From Pithys albifrons albifrons (lineage: Eukaryota > Chordata > Aves > Passeriformes > Thamnophilidae): a stretch of 64,000 nt of DNA. The translations under genes were made by a program, and so were the position numbers. The notes under the pieces were generated by a model, which saw only the letters and a program-made list of their open reading frames with translations, made no database searches and was not told the origin of the DNA. Of this stretch, positions 12,313 through 23,809 are shown one piece after another. The first letter of the stretch is position 1. Each line of letters starts with the position of its first letter. The stretch spans positions 9,424,501-9,488,500 of the forward strand of contig NC_092474.1 in NCBI RefSeq assembly GCF_047495875.1, written 5' to 3'.

Positions 12313-12635
12313 TTAAGGGCATTCAGATCTGTTCACCGTCTTCTGCACAGTGCCAGCCTCGTGCTTGACCTTGCAGGTGACAGAGTTGTGACTGTTATAC
12401 TTGGTGGCATCCATCGTCAGGTAACTGCTGGCCATGTACTTGTTGTTGCTCTGCCGCTCGGGCTGACTGGTCACCACATTATTGGTGATGGTTGAGCCAT
12501 CAGCGAGCCATTCCACTTCCACAGCTCTGGGGTAGAAGTCTGCCATCAGACACACCAGGGTGGCTTTGCTTTGTGATGACATCTCCTCAGCAGACGGCGG
12601 GAAGAGTTGGACGGTGGGAGCAACCACGGGCTGAC
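12313..12635 (-). CDS. IGLC: Immunoglobulin lambda constant region (single exon)
   Basis: Constant domain of the lambda light chain; it pairs with the heavy chain and bonds to it through the C-terminal cysteine. The exon starts after a CTCACAG acceptor in phase 1, so the last G of IGLJ completes the first codon and the domain begins GQPVVAPTVQLFPPS. It encodes 107 residues including that shared Gly. The C1-set landmarks are present: Cys29 in TLVC, Trp43 in VEWLADG, and Cys88 in VTCKV. Cys106 in the terminal SECP makes the interchain disulfide, with one extra Pro after the usual EC end. It stops with TAA. Only one C exon occurs in the window, as in chicken and unlike the J-C clusters of mammals. 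Confidence 0.97.
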
Positions 12636-12772
12636 CTGTGAGGGAGGAGAGAGGTGTGGGGTCAGAGAGGGCCCTGTGGCCCCCCCAGCCCCTGCCTGCC
12701 CTGTCTGCCCAGCTGGCACCACCCAGCAGCTGCCCACTGCCCCACAGCCAAGAGCTTAACACTTATAACTTC

Positions 12773-13395
12773 ACTGTATTTAGATTTGGGAAATATATAT
12801 TAAAAATAAATATATATATAATTTTATATATAATTTAATATATTTATATATAGTTTATATAAATTTTATATAAATATCTATTTTATATAAATAATATATA
12901 TTATATATTATATACTATATATTATATATTCTTACATAAATTATAAAATTTTATAGAAATAATATAAATAATAAATTATATTTTGTATATTATATATTTT
13001 AGTATATAAATTATAATATAAATTATAAAAACTTTATATAAATATATCTATATAAAATTATTTAAACATTTATATATATATAATTTATATATATGAAATG
13101 CGTCCATATACACGCGTGTAATACATGTACACCCCATGCATACTTGCATATATGATTTATATACATACTCTGTATATATATGCCCATATACATATTATAT
13201 ATAATAGATATATAAAGCTAATATACATATGTACATTATCGATCACATCTATAAGGTATACAATAGCCATACATATTTAGTATATATCATTATATGAATA
13301 TATGCATAATTCTATAATGCATATAACAAACTTTTATGCATTTATATATTTCATATCTATAAAATGTATCATATTATATATTTTTTATTTATAGT
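12773..13395. repeat. TA-rich low-complexity tract in the J-C intron
   Basis: About 620 bp made almost wholly of A and T, with many TATATA / ATATAAAT runs, inside the intron between IGLJ and IGLC. It begins about 140 bp upstream of the C exon in the direction of transcription. Confidence 0.9.
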
Positions 13396-14450
13396 ATGCT
13401 CAACTGAATCTCTAGTTACTTGCCATAAACTCATTTCTTTCCTTTGGCAAGGCAACTTGTTTTAAAAAAAATCAAATTTCACAGTCAGTGCACTCTATTT
13501 TCTGCCCAGTTCTGCTTTCAGACCCTTTCAGACTTGTCTCAGAAAAAGCACAACTGAGAATCACCCAAAGAAAGACAGAGAAAGATGTTTGGTCTTTCTG
13601 AGATGGTTCTGCTGCCTCCTCCACTGCACAGTGTCTCTGTGTCTATTTCTTTCTCTATATATTTTATTTCTACCTCTACCTCTATTAAAAAAAACAAGAT
13701 GACTCCACCATTAAAAAATTTCTGCTGAAAAACAGACAAAGAACATTTTTTCTTGATCTTAGTCCCCAGCAACTTGGTTCAATCAGGATTTTTGACCAAA
13801 TTCTTTTAAAAATTACAAAGACAGAAAAATGACATTCCCAGCAGCATTTTCAACACATTAATCTCCATTTTTGGCATGACTTACCTGGACAACCAGCTCT
13901 TGTTACTGCTGAAATTTTTCATTTAAAAACCCAGGGATGTGATATTTTAACATAAAGTTGGGGGTGACCGTGGGCTGCTCAAGCCAAGGACGAGCCCCCC
14001 TTTGGCAGCACCTGCACCCCCAGCCACGGGACCCCACAGAGGAGCCCCTTTCACCCACCGAGTGTGACAGACTCAGTCCTCAGGACTAAGACGTGAGGAC
14101 TTAGACTTCAGACTGACAAATTTCTTTAAGAAAGACAAAAATTGTCTCTTTTAGAGACCAAAACCTGAGTTTCTCTCTTCCTGAGACCTCAGACACATTT
14201 CCCTGACAAATTTTAAGATCTTTACCGTCAGAAAATAACCCCCAAATCCTCTGTGGCGCATGCCAGAGTCCTCAGAGTCCGTGGGGACAAGACACAGCCC
14301 AAAATGCCGGGCTTGCGCCTGTCCCCAAACGGGTGACAGACCCCAGCCCAGCGCCAAGTCCGAGAAAAACACCCCAAATCACCAAAAATCATCAAAATGT
14401 CACAATTTCGTGGCAGGGAAGGAAAGACTGAGAAGAAGTCGGCGACTCAC

Positions 14451-14488
14451 CTCGGACGGTCAACATGGTCCCGGCCCCGAATATACCA
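14451..14488 (-). CDS. IGLJ: Immunoglobulin lambda joining segment
   Basis: The 38-bp J segment supplies FR4 of the light chain. Starting right after the heptamer it reads, in the frame that splices to IGLC, GIFGAGTMLTVR. It has the FGxG bulge of light-chain J segments and closely resembles the single chicken J (GIFGAGTTLTVL). It ends CCGAG|GTGAGT, a good donor giving the phase-1 G that IGLC needs. No second J is visible between here and IGLC or towards V1. Confidence 0.95.
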
Positions 14489-14516
14489 CACAGTGATACA
14501 TGGCTGTGCAAAAACC
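14489..14516 (-). other. IGLJ recombination signal, 12-bp spacer
   Basis: On the - strand, nonamer GGTTTTTGC (14508-14516), an exact 12-bp spacer, then heptamer CACTGTG (14489-14495) abutting the J coding end. The heptamer is the consensus; the nonamer differs from GGTTTTTGT by one base. The 12-spacer pairs with the 23-spacer signals of the V genes. Confidence 0.95.
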
Positions 14517-16275
14517 TGCCACCCCATGGCAGAGCAGTCCTGGGCCCCGTGGATGTGGCAGGATGGAGCTGATGGTATGGAGATGTCCCAGTAGATGCAG
14601 CAGGATGAAGGTGATGGGATGGAGGGGTCCTGATGGACACAGCAGGCTGGATGCATGGTACTTTGGGTGTCCTCAGGGCACGACAGGCAGCACCTTGTCT
14701 TTATCTGGACTGCTGCCATGCAGGTAGCTGTGGACTGCCCTGGAAGGGTGCTGGCCACTGTCCTTTCACCCCTCTGGCCATGCTGTGGCCATGCTGTGGC
14801 CAGTGGCAAATGGTGACCACCAGCCATCAGACAGTATATGTATGGGTAAAACCTTGTGGACAAACTATATGTCCTGAGGCCCACCACTGCTGGTGTAGGT
14901 GCCATGGTTCCACAGGGGACCCCACCTCTCAGCACACCTGCCACTCTGCAGCCTGGCCCTGCTCTCCAGGGCAAAACCAGACCCTGGCACAGCCCTCGTC
15001 CTTATCTGGGCAGGATTTTCAGTGCCTGGCAGGTGGGCAAGCCTTCTTGCAGCAGCTGTGTCAGGGTGCCCTGTGCTGGGGAGGCATCCCCCTTGAGAGG
15101 CTAAAACCAATTAACTTCAAATTCCCTTCAGAAAGCTTGGCTGCTGCTTTGAAAAGTGTTTTCCCAGTGTGGTGCCAATCTCACCAATCTCACAGAGCAC
15201 TGGATGCTCAGCTCAGAGCAAACAAGCTCTTGGAGTGCTGAATGTCAATGGCACCAAGATATATTGAACTCACAGATATTCAAATGCTCTGGTTTGTATA
15301 GGTGGTTATAGAAAGAGGCAGAGTCAGCAAACTTTTTGAGTCACTAGAAAACAGGTGACACTTCAAAGATTCTGTGGTTTGAGACACTTTCTGTTTCAGA
15401 GGTTTGCTTTGCCTCTGGGAAGGCTTATGCTTTGGTGCAAAGTCTGAAACCAGCCAAGAAATAGGAAACAAATCACTGCAATTGTCTAGGCAAAGTGTTT
15501 AGCTGAAGCCAGTGCCCTCTATTGGACATGACCAGTTTATGAGCATTTCTCAGATTGCAATGGGCTTTCAGTTTCTTTTTATGGGTGGACAAAAGAGAGG
15601 AACAATGTTCAACTCTTTAATACAGCCCTTCTCCTTGGAGAGAGGCATGGAGGAGAACAGAGGCTGTCCTGGATGTACCAGGGCTGTTGGCCTTTCCATA
15701 CCTGCATGGCATTGGCAGGAACAGGGGCAGGTGAGCGGATGGGAGACCACAGCACAACTACTGTGTCCTGACAGCCAGAGCTGAGCAGCAGAGGCACACC
15801 AGGTGCTCTCTGGTACGGACATGTGCGTATGGAAGCAAATGAGAAGGGAAAGGGAAGAATGAGGCCCTTCAGCATAAACAGAGGTGAAACTGTCCTGGCA
15901 TGAATTGTGCAAACATCCACCCCCAGAAACTGATTGTGTTTAGGCTACAATGAGCATATGCTGGGGTTGTACTTGAGCAGTGCCCAGGTACTCCTGACAC
16001 AAATGGACTTGAAGAGAGGCAGCCAACAGAGCCTGGGGTGCCAGCCAGGGAGGACACAGGACCTTGGAAACACAGCACAGGCCAGGACAGGATGGCTGGG
16101 GGCCTATCCCCTGCCAAAATAACAGTATGGGCACAGACCTGGGGCTCTAAGGAACAGCCGAGCAGGGACATCAGGCACAGCCACTTTTGGTGAATGGCAT
16201 GGCCACAATGGGGACCTTCTCCACCATCAAGTAGGCACAGCAGAGACTCCTAAGTGGCCCCTGCCATGGTGGAAA
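14517..16275. other. V1-J intergenic spacer
   Basis: About 1.76 kb that would be excised when V1 joins J. I see no gene, V relic or CR1 piece in it. The V1-J distance is close to that of the chicken locus. Confidence 0.6.
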
Positions 16276-16314
16276 GGTTTTTGTGTCACTTCCTCATTGC
16301 TCTGCAACACTATG
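16276..16314 (-). other. V1 recombination signal, 23-bp spacer
   Basis: Heptamer CATAGTG (16308-16314), 23-bp spacer, nonamer ACAAAAACC (16276-16284), read on the - strand. The nonamer is perfect, but the third heptamer base is T instead of C, within the CAC triplet that matters most for RAG cleavage. Confidence 0.9.
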
Positions 16315-16797
16315 GCAACAGCATTGCTGCTGTCCCAGTTACCACAGTAATAGACAGCCTTGTCCTCAGCTTGGACACCAGTGATGGTTAATGTGGCTGT
16401 GGAGCCAGATGCGGATCCAGAGAATCGCGAAGGGATGTCTGAGGGTCTCTTGTTGTCCTTATAGATCACAGTGACAGGGGCTCTGCCAGAGACCTTCTGC
16501 TGGTACCAGCCAAAATAAGCACTGCTATCACCCTCAGAGCAGGTGATCTTTATGGTTTCTCCCACATTGGCTGACAACGGGGATGGCTGACTCAGTGATG
16601 CTGCCTGGACCAGGGAACCTGGAGAGGGAGAGGAGAGAAAGGAGAAGAGGGGATCAGTCAGTGGCCCAGGGGCACAGCCTTCTCTTGGCAAAAGAACAGG
16701 ATCCCTGTGCCCAAAGGCCCCATCGAGGCACAGAGAGTCTGGCCATGGCACCTGAGCTGTGGGCGAGCACCACGAGGAGGAGAGGGACCCAGGCCAT
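16315..16797 (-). CDS. IGLV: Lambda variable gene V1 (J-proximal; leader + V exon)
   Basis: Variable domain of the light chain. The leader exon 16752-16797 encodes [15 protein letters not shown] and ends in phase 1 at a GTGCC donor. The V exon 16315-16618 starts after CTCCAG and is fully open. It has a [19 protein letters not shown] start, Cys in ITCSEG, the FR2 [16 protein letters not shown], and the second Cys in AVYYC followed by [10 protein letters not shown]. It lies about 1.8 kb upstream of IGLJ in the same orientation, the place of the sole functional V in chicken. Oddities are the non-consensus heptamer, a Lys where other copies have Glu (EDKAVYYC), and near-identity to the copy at 32233-32539. 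Confidence 0.9.
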
Positions 16798-16859
16798 GGT
16801 GTGATCCAACCAGCTCTATGTCCTCACCTAGATGGGGCTGTGCTGTGGACACTGTCTCC

Positions 16860-16904
16860 CTTTTAAGCCCCTGCCGAACCAGGACACAGCCCCTCCATGC
16901 AAAT
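16860..16904 (-). promoter_or_regulatory. V1 promoter: octamer and TATA-like box
   Basis: The octamer ATTTGCAT (- strand, 16897-16904) is in the usual light-chain orientation. CTTAAAAG (16860-16867) acts as a TATA-like element about 65 bp upstream of the leader ATG. Confidence 0.85.
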
Positions 16905-17889
16905 CTGAGCCTGCCCTCTTGGTTGGATCTTGCCCATGCCTCTCTCCCCACCTCCTTCCCCATTCCACACCCGGCCCCAACACCCCACATGCAGCAGGGC
17001 TTGTCCCCTGGCACACAGAGGAGACACCTCCCAGCTCTGAGCCCAAAACCCTTTGTGTTGCAGCACAGACCCCTTGTTCCCAGCTAAGGTTTCAGGTTGC
17101 AGGAACAAAGGGCAAAATGGTGAGTGAGAGATGGATACCTGTAGGAAAGGTCATAGGGGGCACTCACAGGTCCCAGTGATGGGGATGGGATGATGCCAAA
17201 CCCCAGCAATCCCCTCTTCACTTTTTCCTCCCCATCGGTGTCCCACACCAGAATGTACCCCCTTGATCTCCTGCTTTTCTGCCATGACTCTTCTCCTGCC
17301 AACCCACACCCAGCACTTAAGACCTTTGCTTTTCCCAGGCATCCACTCCCCAGAACAATGGGAGCAGTCCAGCACCAATTCCCAGGGTTCAACAAGGCCT
17401 CCCTTTGAGCTGGTCACAAGCCCAATGGGCTGGCACTCATCAGAGGCAGCCAGAACTGCAGCAGCCCTTGGACAGCCCTGCTCCGAGTCAGGGCACAGGG
17501 ATCATGGGTGTGTGTCTTCAACAGCCCCAACTCAGACCAAGAGTGGCTGCATGCACGAGAAATTCCTCTTCCCCCATGACCCTCTCTGTCCTGACTATGT
17601 CGGCCCCAGAGTGACCAGGGCACCGGCATCCCAGCTGGCATGGCCAGGGCAGGACTGCAGGGCTGGCTCTGTGGGTAGCATGAAGGGGACCTCCTGCAGC
17701 AGGGCAAATGCCTGACAGCAGGAACTGGCTCACAGGCACATGTGCTGCTCCAGCAATGTGTCCAAGCAGCAACAGCCACAGCAGAAGGTAGTGCCCAAAG
17801 CACCCTGGGGAAACAGTGGGATTCTGTCTCTCTTTGCCCGTGCTGGGAGTTACCATTCTTTCCCTGATGAACACTGGTGTCCCATTCAG

Positions 17890-18005
17890 AACAGTGACAG
17901 ATATCCTCCTCCTCCTCCTTCCTCCTCCTCTTTGACTTGGACCCCAGTCATGAGTAATGTGGCCATGGAGACTGATATGACCCCAAGAGCTGTAGATGCC
18001 CTGCC
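17890..18005 (-). pseudogene. V gene relic (FR3 region)
   Basis: About 110 bp resembling the CDR3-FR3 end of a V exon (CTTGGACCCCAGTCATGAGT on + strand), with an expanded CTC/CCT run where the DEAVYYC codons should be. Related relics lie at 20440-20545, 23176-23281 and 25868-25970. Confidence 0.6.
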
Positions 18006-18519
18006 AAAATGTCAGAAGATGGGCACAGACCTGGGGCTCTAAGGGACATCCAAGCTGGGGCACCAGGCACAGCCACATTCAGAACAGGGCAGCAAGGGCA
18101 GGGCAATGGTGGTGACATGGGACCATGATGGGTGGGGACTGCCCCAGGCAGAGCCCAAGACCCTGTGAGAAGACCTGGCAGATCAAGAGGATGCGGCCAC
18201 CAGCAGCATGAAGTGTCAGGTCTGACAACAAGGCAATGCCAGGCAGTGAACAGCCCCAGGGTCACCTCTTGTCCAGCATGGTACAATAAGGAGGCCATTC
18301 ACAGTCACTGGCCAGAGGACATGAAGTTGCCTAAACCCCATGGCCCTGCTCAACCATGAGAGAGAAAGGCTGAGCACTCTGAGATGATAACCCAGGGACT
18401 CCTCATGCAGCTGGGCTGGGAGCTGGGCAGGGAGGCAGATAGTAGGGCCCAGGAGTCTGGGAGCACAGTGGGATCTTGGCCCCTGGAGCACAGAGTAGTG
18501 ACAGGGCTACTGGGAGTTC

Positions 18520-18728
18520 ATGCCAGCATTTCTTTACTGAGGGTGAGGTCAAACACTTGACAGGTTTCCTAGACTGTTAGATGATACCCCAAGCCTTCCA
18601 GTGTTATTGAGGCACTGGACAATATATTTCAGTCAGCCCTGTAGTGGCCAGGCAGTGGGACTATGCAACGATTGAAGGTCTCTTGCATCTGAAATACTCT
18701 ATTCAGTTCTATTGTATTTGTTCTCCTC
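18520..18728 (+). mobile_element. CR1 3' fragment in V-unit spacer, copy 1
   Basis: Reads as the 3' end of a CR1 subfamily: 'tttactgagggtgaggtcaaacacttgac', 'gtcagccctgtagtggccaggcagtgggact', then 'ctattcagttctattgtatttg'. Copies recur at about 20680, 23416 and 31840. Confidence 0.7.
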
Positions 18729-18850
18729 TGACTGAAGGCATACAGATGGGACACCCTGAGCCATGACTTGGCTACTGGGAGGTCATAACTTCCTCAAATG
18801 TCAGTGAATGGGCACAGTCGTGGGGGCTGTGAGGGACAGCTGATCTGGAA

Positions 18851-18889
18851 GGTTTTGGTATTACTTCCCCATTGCTGTGTAACAATGTG
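18851..18889 (-). other. V2 recombination signal, 23-bp spacer
   Basis: Heptamer CACATTG (18883-18889), 23-bp spacer, nonamer ACCAAAACC (18851-18859). The CAC start is kept; the heptamer has one change and the nonamer one change. Confidence 0.88.
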
Positions 18890-19366
18890 GCAACACCACT
18901 GGTCTCGTCCCAGCTACCACAGTAATAGTCACCCTCATCCTCGGCTTGGATCCCAGTGATGGTTAATGTGGCCATGGAGCCAGACTCGGCTCCAGAGAAT
19001 CGTGAAGGGATGTTCGAGGGTCTGTTGGTGTTAGAATAGATCACAGTGACAGGGGCAGTGCCAGGGACCTTTTGCTGGTACCATCCATAAGCATTGCTGC
19101 TACCCGAGCAGGTGATCCTGACGGTTTCTCCCACATTGGCTGACAATGAGGATGGCTGACGCAGTGATGCTGCCTGGACCAGGGAACCTGGAGAGGGAGA
19201 GGAGAGAAAGGAGAAGAGGGGATCAGTCAGTGGCACAGGGACACAGCCTTCTCTTGGCAGAAGGACAGCATCCCTGTGCCCAAAGGCCCCATCGAGGCAC
19301 AGAGAGTCTGGCCATGGCACCTGAGCTGTGGGCGAGCACCACGAGGAGGAGAGGGACCCAGACCAT
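18890..19366 (-). CDS. IGLV: Lambda variable gene V2
   Basis: Leader exon 19321-19366 ([15 protein letters not shown], phase-1 donor) and V exon 18890-19187, both open. FR1 has Cys in [14 protein letters not shown]2 is [16 protein letters not shown], and FR3 ends EDEGDYYC, with CDR3 [10 protein letters not shown]. Promoter and RSS are both present, so nothing visible bars rearrangement or expression apart from the non-consensus heptamer. It belongs to a unit of about 2.7 kb repeated almost exactly as V3. Confidence 0.85.
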
Positions 19367-19428
19367 GGTGTGATCCAACCAGCTCCACGTCCTCACCTAG
19401 ATGGGGCTGTGCCGCAGGCAGTGTCTCC

Positions 19429-19473
19429 CTTTTAAGCCCCTGCCGAACCAGGACACGGCCCCTCCATGCAAAT
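19429..19473 (-). promoter_or_regulatory. V2 promoter: octamer and TATA-like box
   Basis: ATTTGCAT on the - strand (19466-19473) and CTTAAAAG (19429-19436), spaced as in V1. Confidence 0.85.
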
Positions 19474-20439
19474 CTGAGCCTGCCCTCTTGGTTGGATCTT
19501 GCCTACACATCATTCCCCACCTTCTTCCTCGTTCCACAACCTGCCCCAACACCCCACATGCAGCAGGGCTTGTTCCTGGGCATGTAGCGGAGACACCTCC
19601 CAGCTGCAATCCCAAAAGAAGAGTCCCCTCATTCCCAGCTCAGGCTGAGTGTCTTCAGGTTCAAGGGCTAAAGGGTGATGGAAAGATGGGTACTGGGGTC
19701 AAGGAAACACAGGAGCCACCACAGGTCCCAGTGATGGGGCTGGGATGATGCCAAACCCCAGCAATCCCCTCCTCACTTTCAGCATTTTTCCATCCCATAG
19801 GTGTCCCAGGCACATAAGGCATCCCCTTGATCTCCTGCTTTTCTGCCGTGTCTCTTCTCCTGCCAGCCCACATCCAGCACTTAAGACCTTTGCTTTTCCC
19901 AGGCATTCACTCGCCAGAACAATGGGAACACTACAGCACCAATTCCCAGGGTTCAACAAGGCCTCCCTTTGAGCTGGTCACAAGCCCAATGGGCTGGCAC
20001 TCAGCAGAGGCAGCCAGAACTGTGGCAGCCCCTGGACAGCCCTGCTCTGAGTCAGGGCACAGGGATCATGGGTGTGTGTCTTCAGCAGCCCCAACCCAGA
20101 TCGAGTGGCTGCATCAATGGGAAATTCCACTTCCCCCATGACCCTCTCTGTCCTGACTATGTAAACCCCAGAATGCCCAGGGCACTGGGATTCCAGCTGG
20201 CATGGCCAGGGCAGGGCTGCAGGGCTGGGTCTGTGTGGGCAGCAGGTAGGGGACCTGTTGGAGCAGAGCAAATGCCCAACAGCAGGAACTGGCTCACAGG
20301 CACATGTGCTGCTCCAGCAATGTGTCCAAGCAGCAGCAGCAGGAGGAAGCTGCCAAGGGACTCTCGGTCAGCAGTGGGATTCTGTTTCTTTTTCTCCATT
20401 CTATGAGTTACCATAACTCTGCTCAGCGCTGGTGTCCCA

Positions 20440-20545
20440 CCCAGAATAGTTAAAGACAGCCTCCTCTTCCTCCTCTTTGGTTTGGATCTCAGCCATGAGT
20501 AATGTGGCCATGGAGGTTAGTATGTTCCCAAGGGCTGTAGATGCC
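20440..20545 (-). pseudogene. V gene relic (FR3 region)
   Basis: FR3-like remnant with the CCTCTTCCTCCTC run, in the same relative position as the other short relics of the V units. Confidence 0.55.
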
Positions 20546-20679
20546 CTGCCAAAATGTCAGGGGACTGGCACAGACCTGTGGTTCTAAGGGACATCTGGGC
20601 TGGATCACTGGGCACAGCCACATTCAGCACAGGGCTCTAAGGGCAGGGCAATGGTGGGGACAGGGTTGCTGAAGGTCGT

Positions 20680-20885
20680 CCCAGCATTTTTTTGTTCACG
20701 GTGTGGTCAAACACTCGACAGACTTTCTAGAGACTTGGGTGATATCCCCAGCCTGCCAGTGTTGACAATGCACTTCATTTTGATCAGCCCTGAAGTGGCC
20801 AGGCAGTGGGACTATGTGACCATTGAGGATCTCTTGCATCTGAAATAGTCTATTCAGTTCTATTGTATTTGTTCTCCTCTGCAAA
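20680..20885 (+). mobile_element. CR1 3' fragment in V-unit spacer, copy 2
   Basis: Same CR1 3' segment as at 18520. It is apparently identical to 23416-23621 apart from position, and part of the recent 2.7 kb duplication. Confidence 0.7.
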
Positions 20886-21073
20886 TGGCAAGTGAAGGAC
20901 TCTGTGGGATGGAGTTGGGACACCAGGCACAGTCCCCTTAGTGCAGGGCAGCAAGGGCAGGATTGTGTCAGGCACCTGGCCTACCATCAAATGGGGACAG
21001 CAGAGACTTGTAACTGGCCTCTGTCATGGCGGGAAGGCTTTGTATCACTTCCCCCTTGCTCCAGGTCACCCTG

Positions 21074-21375
21074 GTAACACTATTGCTGCCACTTTTGTAG
21101 TTACCACACTAATAGACAGCCTCTTCCTCAGCTTGGACCCCCGTGATGATTAATGTGCTCATGGAACTGAATGTGGATGCAGAGAATGGCAAAGGGATGT
21201 TTGAGCATTCCTTGGTGCTCTTATACTTCACAGTCACAGGGGAACTGCAAGAAACCTTCTGCTGGAACCAGCCATAGCTGCCACCACCCCCAGCTGGTCA
21301 TCCTGACAGTTTGTGCCAGGATGGCTGACACTGCAGACGGCTGACTCAGTGATACAACCTGGAGCTGAGAGCCTG
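21074..21375 (-). pseudogene. V pseudogene (21.07 kb)
   Basis: V exon without a leader. It has frameshifts in FR1-FR2 and a TAG stop just before the second Cys (VY*CG). It keeps an RSS-like 3' flank: heptamer CAGGGTG (21067-21073), 23-bp spacer and an ACAAAGCC-type nonamer. Confidence 0.85.
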
Positions 21376-21585
21376 AAGCAGGGAGAAGAGAGGGCAGAAG
21401 AGTTGTGCTAGCCAGGGTTCCTGAAGCACAGCCCTGCCTGGGCAAGGGAGCTCTGAGACAGCTCTGACTGAAGGCACACAGATGGGACACCCCGAGGCAT
21501 GACTTGGCTACTAGGAGGTCATAACTTCCTCAAATGTCAGTGAAAGGGCACAGTCTTGGGGCTGTGAGGGACAGCTGATCTGGAA

Positions 21586-21624
21586 GGTTTTGGTATTACT
21601 TCCCCATTGCTGTGCAACAATGTG
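21586..21624 (-). other. V3 recombination signal, 23-bp spacer
   Basis: Heptamer CACATTG (21618-21624), 23-bp spacer, nonamer ACCAAAACC (21586-21594); same heptamer and nonamer as V2. Confidence 0.88.
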
Positions 21625-22101
21625 GCAGGATTACTGCTGCTGTCCCAGCTACCACAGAAATAGACAGCCTCGTCGTCGGCTTGGACCCCAGTGATGGTTA
21701 ATGTGGCCGTGGAGCCGGACTTGGCTCCAGAGAATCGCGAAGGGATGTCTGAGGGTCTCCTGTTATCCCAATAGATCACAGTGACAGGGGCAGTGCCAGG
21801 GACCTTTTGCTGGTACCATCCATAAGCATTGCTGCTACCCGAGCAGGTGATCCTGACGGTTTCTCCCACATTGGCTGACAACGAGGACGGCTGACTCAGT
21901 GATGCTGCCTGGACCAGGGAACCTGGAGAGGGAGAGGAGAGAAAGGAGAAGAGGGGATCAGTCAGTGGCACAGGGACACAGCCTTCTCTTGGCAGAAGGA
22001 CAGCATCCCTGTGCCCAAAGGCCCCATCGAGGCACAGAGAGTCTGGCCATGGCACCTGAGCTGTGGGCGAGCACCACGAGGAGGAGAGGGACCCAGACCA
22101 T
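21625..22101 (-). CDS. IGLV: Lambda variable gene V3
   Basis: Leader exon 22056-22101 and V exon 21625-21922, both open. It is nearly the same as V2 through FR1-FR2 ([17 protein letters not shown]), but CDR2 is YWDNRRPSD against [11 protein letters not shown]3 ends DDEAVYFC and CDR3 is [10 protein letters not shown]. The differences cluster in CDR2, FR3 and CDR3 while flanks are almost unchanged, as expected if conversion or selection altered the coding part after duplication. Promoter and 23-RSS are present. Confidence 0.85.
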
Positions 22102-22163
22102 GGTGTGATCCAACCAGCTCCACGTCCTCACCTAGATGGGGCTGTGCCGCAGGCGGTGTCACC

Positions 22164-22208
22164 CTTTTAAGCCCCTGCCGAACCAGGACACGGCCCCTCC
22201 ATGCAAAT
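22164..22208 (-). promoter_or_regulatory. V3 promoter: octamer and TATA-like box
   Basis: ATTTGCAT on the - strand (22201-22208) and CTTAAAAG (22164-22171). Confidence 0.85.
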
Positions 22209-23175
22209 CTGAGCCTGCCCTCTTGGTTGGATCTTGCCTGCACATCATTCCCCACCTTCTTCCTCGTTCCACAACCTGCCCCAACACCCCACACGAAGCA
22301 GGGCTTGTTCCTGGGCATGTAGCGGAGACACCTCCCAGCTGCAATCCCAAAAGAAGAGTCCCCTCATTCCCAGCTCAGGCTGAGTGTCTTCAGGTTCAAG
22401 GGCTAAAGGGTGATGGAAAGATGGGTACTGGGGTCAAGGAAAACACAGGAGCTGCCACAGGTCCCAGTGATGGGGCTGGGATGATGCTAAACCCCAGCAA
22501 TCCCCTCCTCACTTTCAGCATTTTTCCATCCCATAGGTGTCCCAGGCACATAAGGCATCCCCTTGATCTCCTGCTTTTCTGCTGTGTCTCTTCTCCTGCC
22601 AGCCCACATCCAGCACTTAAGACCTTTGCTTTTCCTAGGCATCCACTCGCCAGAACAATGGGAACAGTACAGCACCAATTCCCAGGGTTCAACAAGGCCT
22701 CCCTTTGAGCTGGTCACAAGCCCAATGGGCTGGCACTCAGCAGAGGCAGCCAGAACTGTGGCAGCCCCTGGACAGCCTTGCTCCGAGTCAGGGCACAGGG
22801 ATCATGGGTGTGTGTCTTCAGCAGCCCCAACCCAGATCGAGTGGCTGCATCAATGGGAAATTCCACTTCCCCCATGACCCTCTCTGTCCTGACTATGTAA
22901 ACCCCAGAATGCCCAGGGCACCGGGATTCCAGCTGGCATGGCCAGGGCAGGGCTGCAGGGCTGGGTCTGTGTGGGCAGCAGGTAGGGGACCTGTTGGAGC
23001 AGAGCAAATGCCCAACAGCAGGAACTGGCTCACAGGCACATGTGCTGCTCCAGCAATGTGTCCAAGCAGCAGCAGCAGGAGGAAGCTGCCAAGGGACTCT
23101 CGGTCAGCAGTGGGATTCTGTTTCTTTTTCTCCATTCTATGAGTTACCATAACTCTGCTCAGTGCTGGTGTCCCA

Positions 23176-23281
23176 CCCAGAATAGTTAAAGACAGCCTCC
23201 TCTTCCTCCTCTTTGGTTTGGATCTCAGCCATGAGTAATGTGGCCATGGAGGTTAGTATGTTCCCAAGGGCTGTAGATGCC
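23176..23281 (-). pseudogene. V gene relic (FR3 region)
   Basis: Near-identical copy of the relic at 20440-20545, carried by the 2.7 kb duplication. Confidence 0.55.
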
Positions 23282-23415
23282 CTGCCAAAATGTCAGGGGA
23301 CTGGCACAGACCTGTGGTTCTAAGGGACATCTGGGCTGGATCACTGGGCACAGCCACATTCAGCACAGGGCTCTAAGGGCAGGGCAATGGTGGGGACAGG
23401 GTTGCTGAAGGTCGT

Positions 23416-23621
23416 CCCAGCATTTTTTTGTTCACGGTGTGGTCAAACACTCGACAGACTTTCTAGAGACTTGGGTGATATCCCCAGCCTGCCAGTGTTG
23501 ACAATGCACTTCATTTTGATCAGCCCTGAAGTGGCCAGGCAGTGGGACTATGTGACCATTGAGGATCTCTTGCATCTGAAATAGTCTATTCAGTTCTATT
23601 GTATTTGTTCTCCTCTGCAAA
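23416..23621 (+). mobile_element. CR1 3' fragment in V-unit spacer, copy 3
   Basis: Duplicate of 20680-20885 at an offset of 2736 bp. Confidence 0.7.
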
Positions 23622-23809
23622 TGGCAAGTGAAGGACTCTGTGGGATGGAGTTGGGACACCAGGCACAGTCCCCTTAGTGCAGGGCAGCAAGGGCAGGATT
23701 GTGTCAGGCACCTGGCCTACCATCAAATGGGGACAGCAGAGACTTGTAACTGGCCTCTGTCATGGCGGGAAGGCTTTGTATCACTTCCCCCTTGCTCCAG
23801 GTCACCCTG

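Noticed and set aside
12640..14450. A second IGLJ or IGLC
   Set aside because: I looked for FGxG-coding text after a heptamer and for another C-domain Cys/Trp pattern; none is present in the TA tract or the remaining intron.
16583..22108. Repeated + strand frames opposite each V leader (beginning at the leader intron)
   Set aside because: They recur only because the V units are duplicated and are antisense to the leader and promoter.
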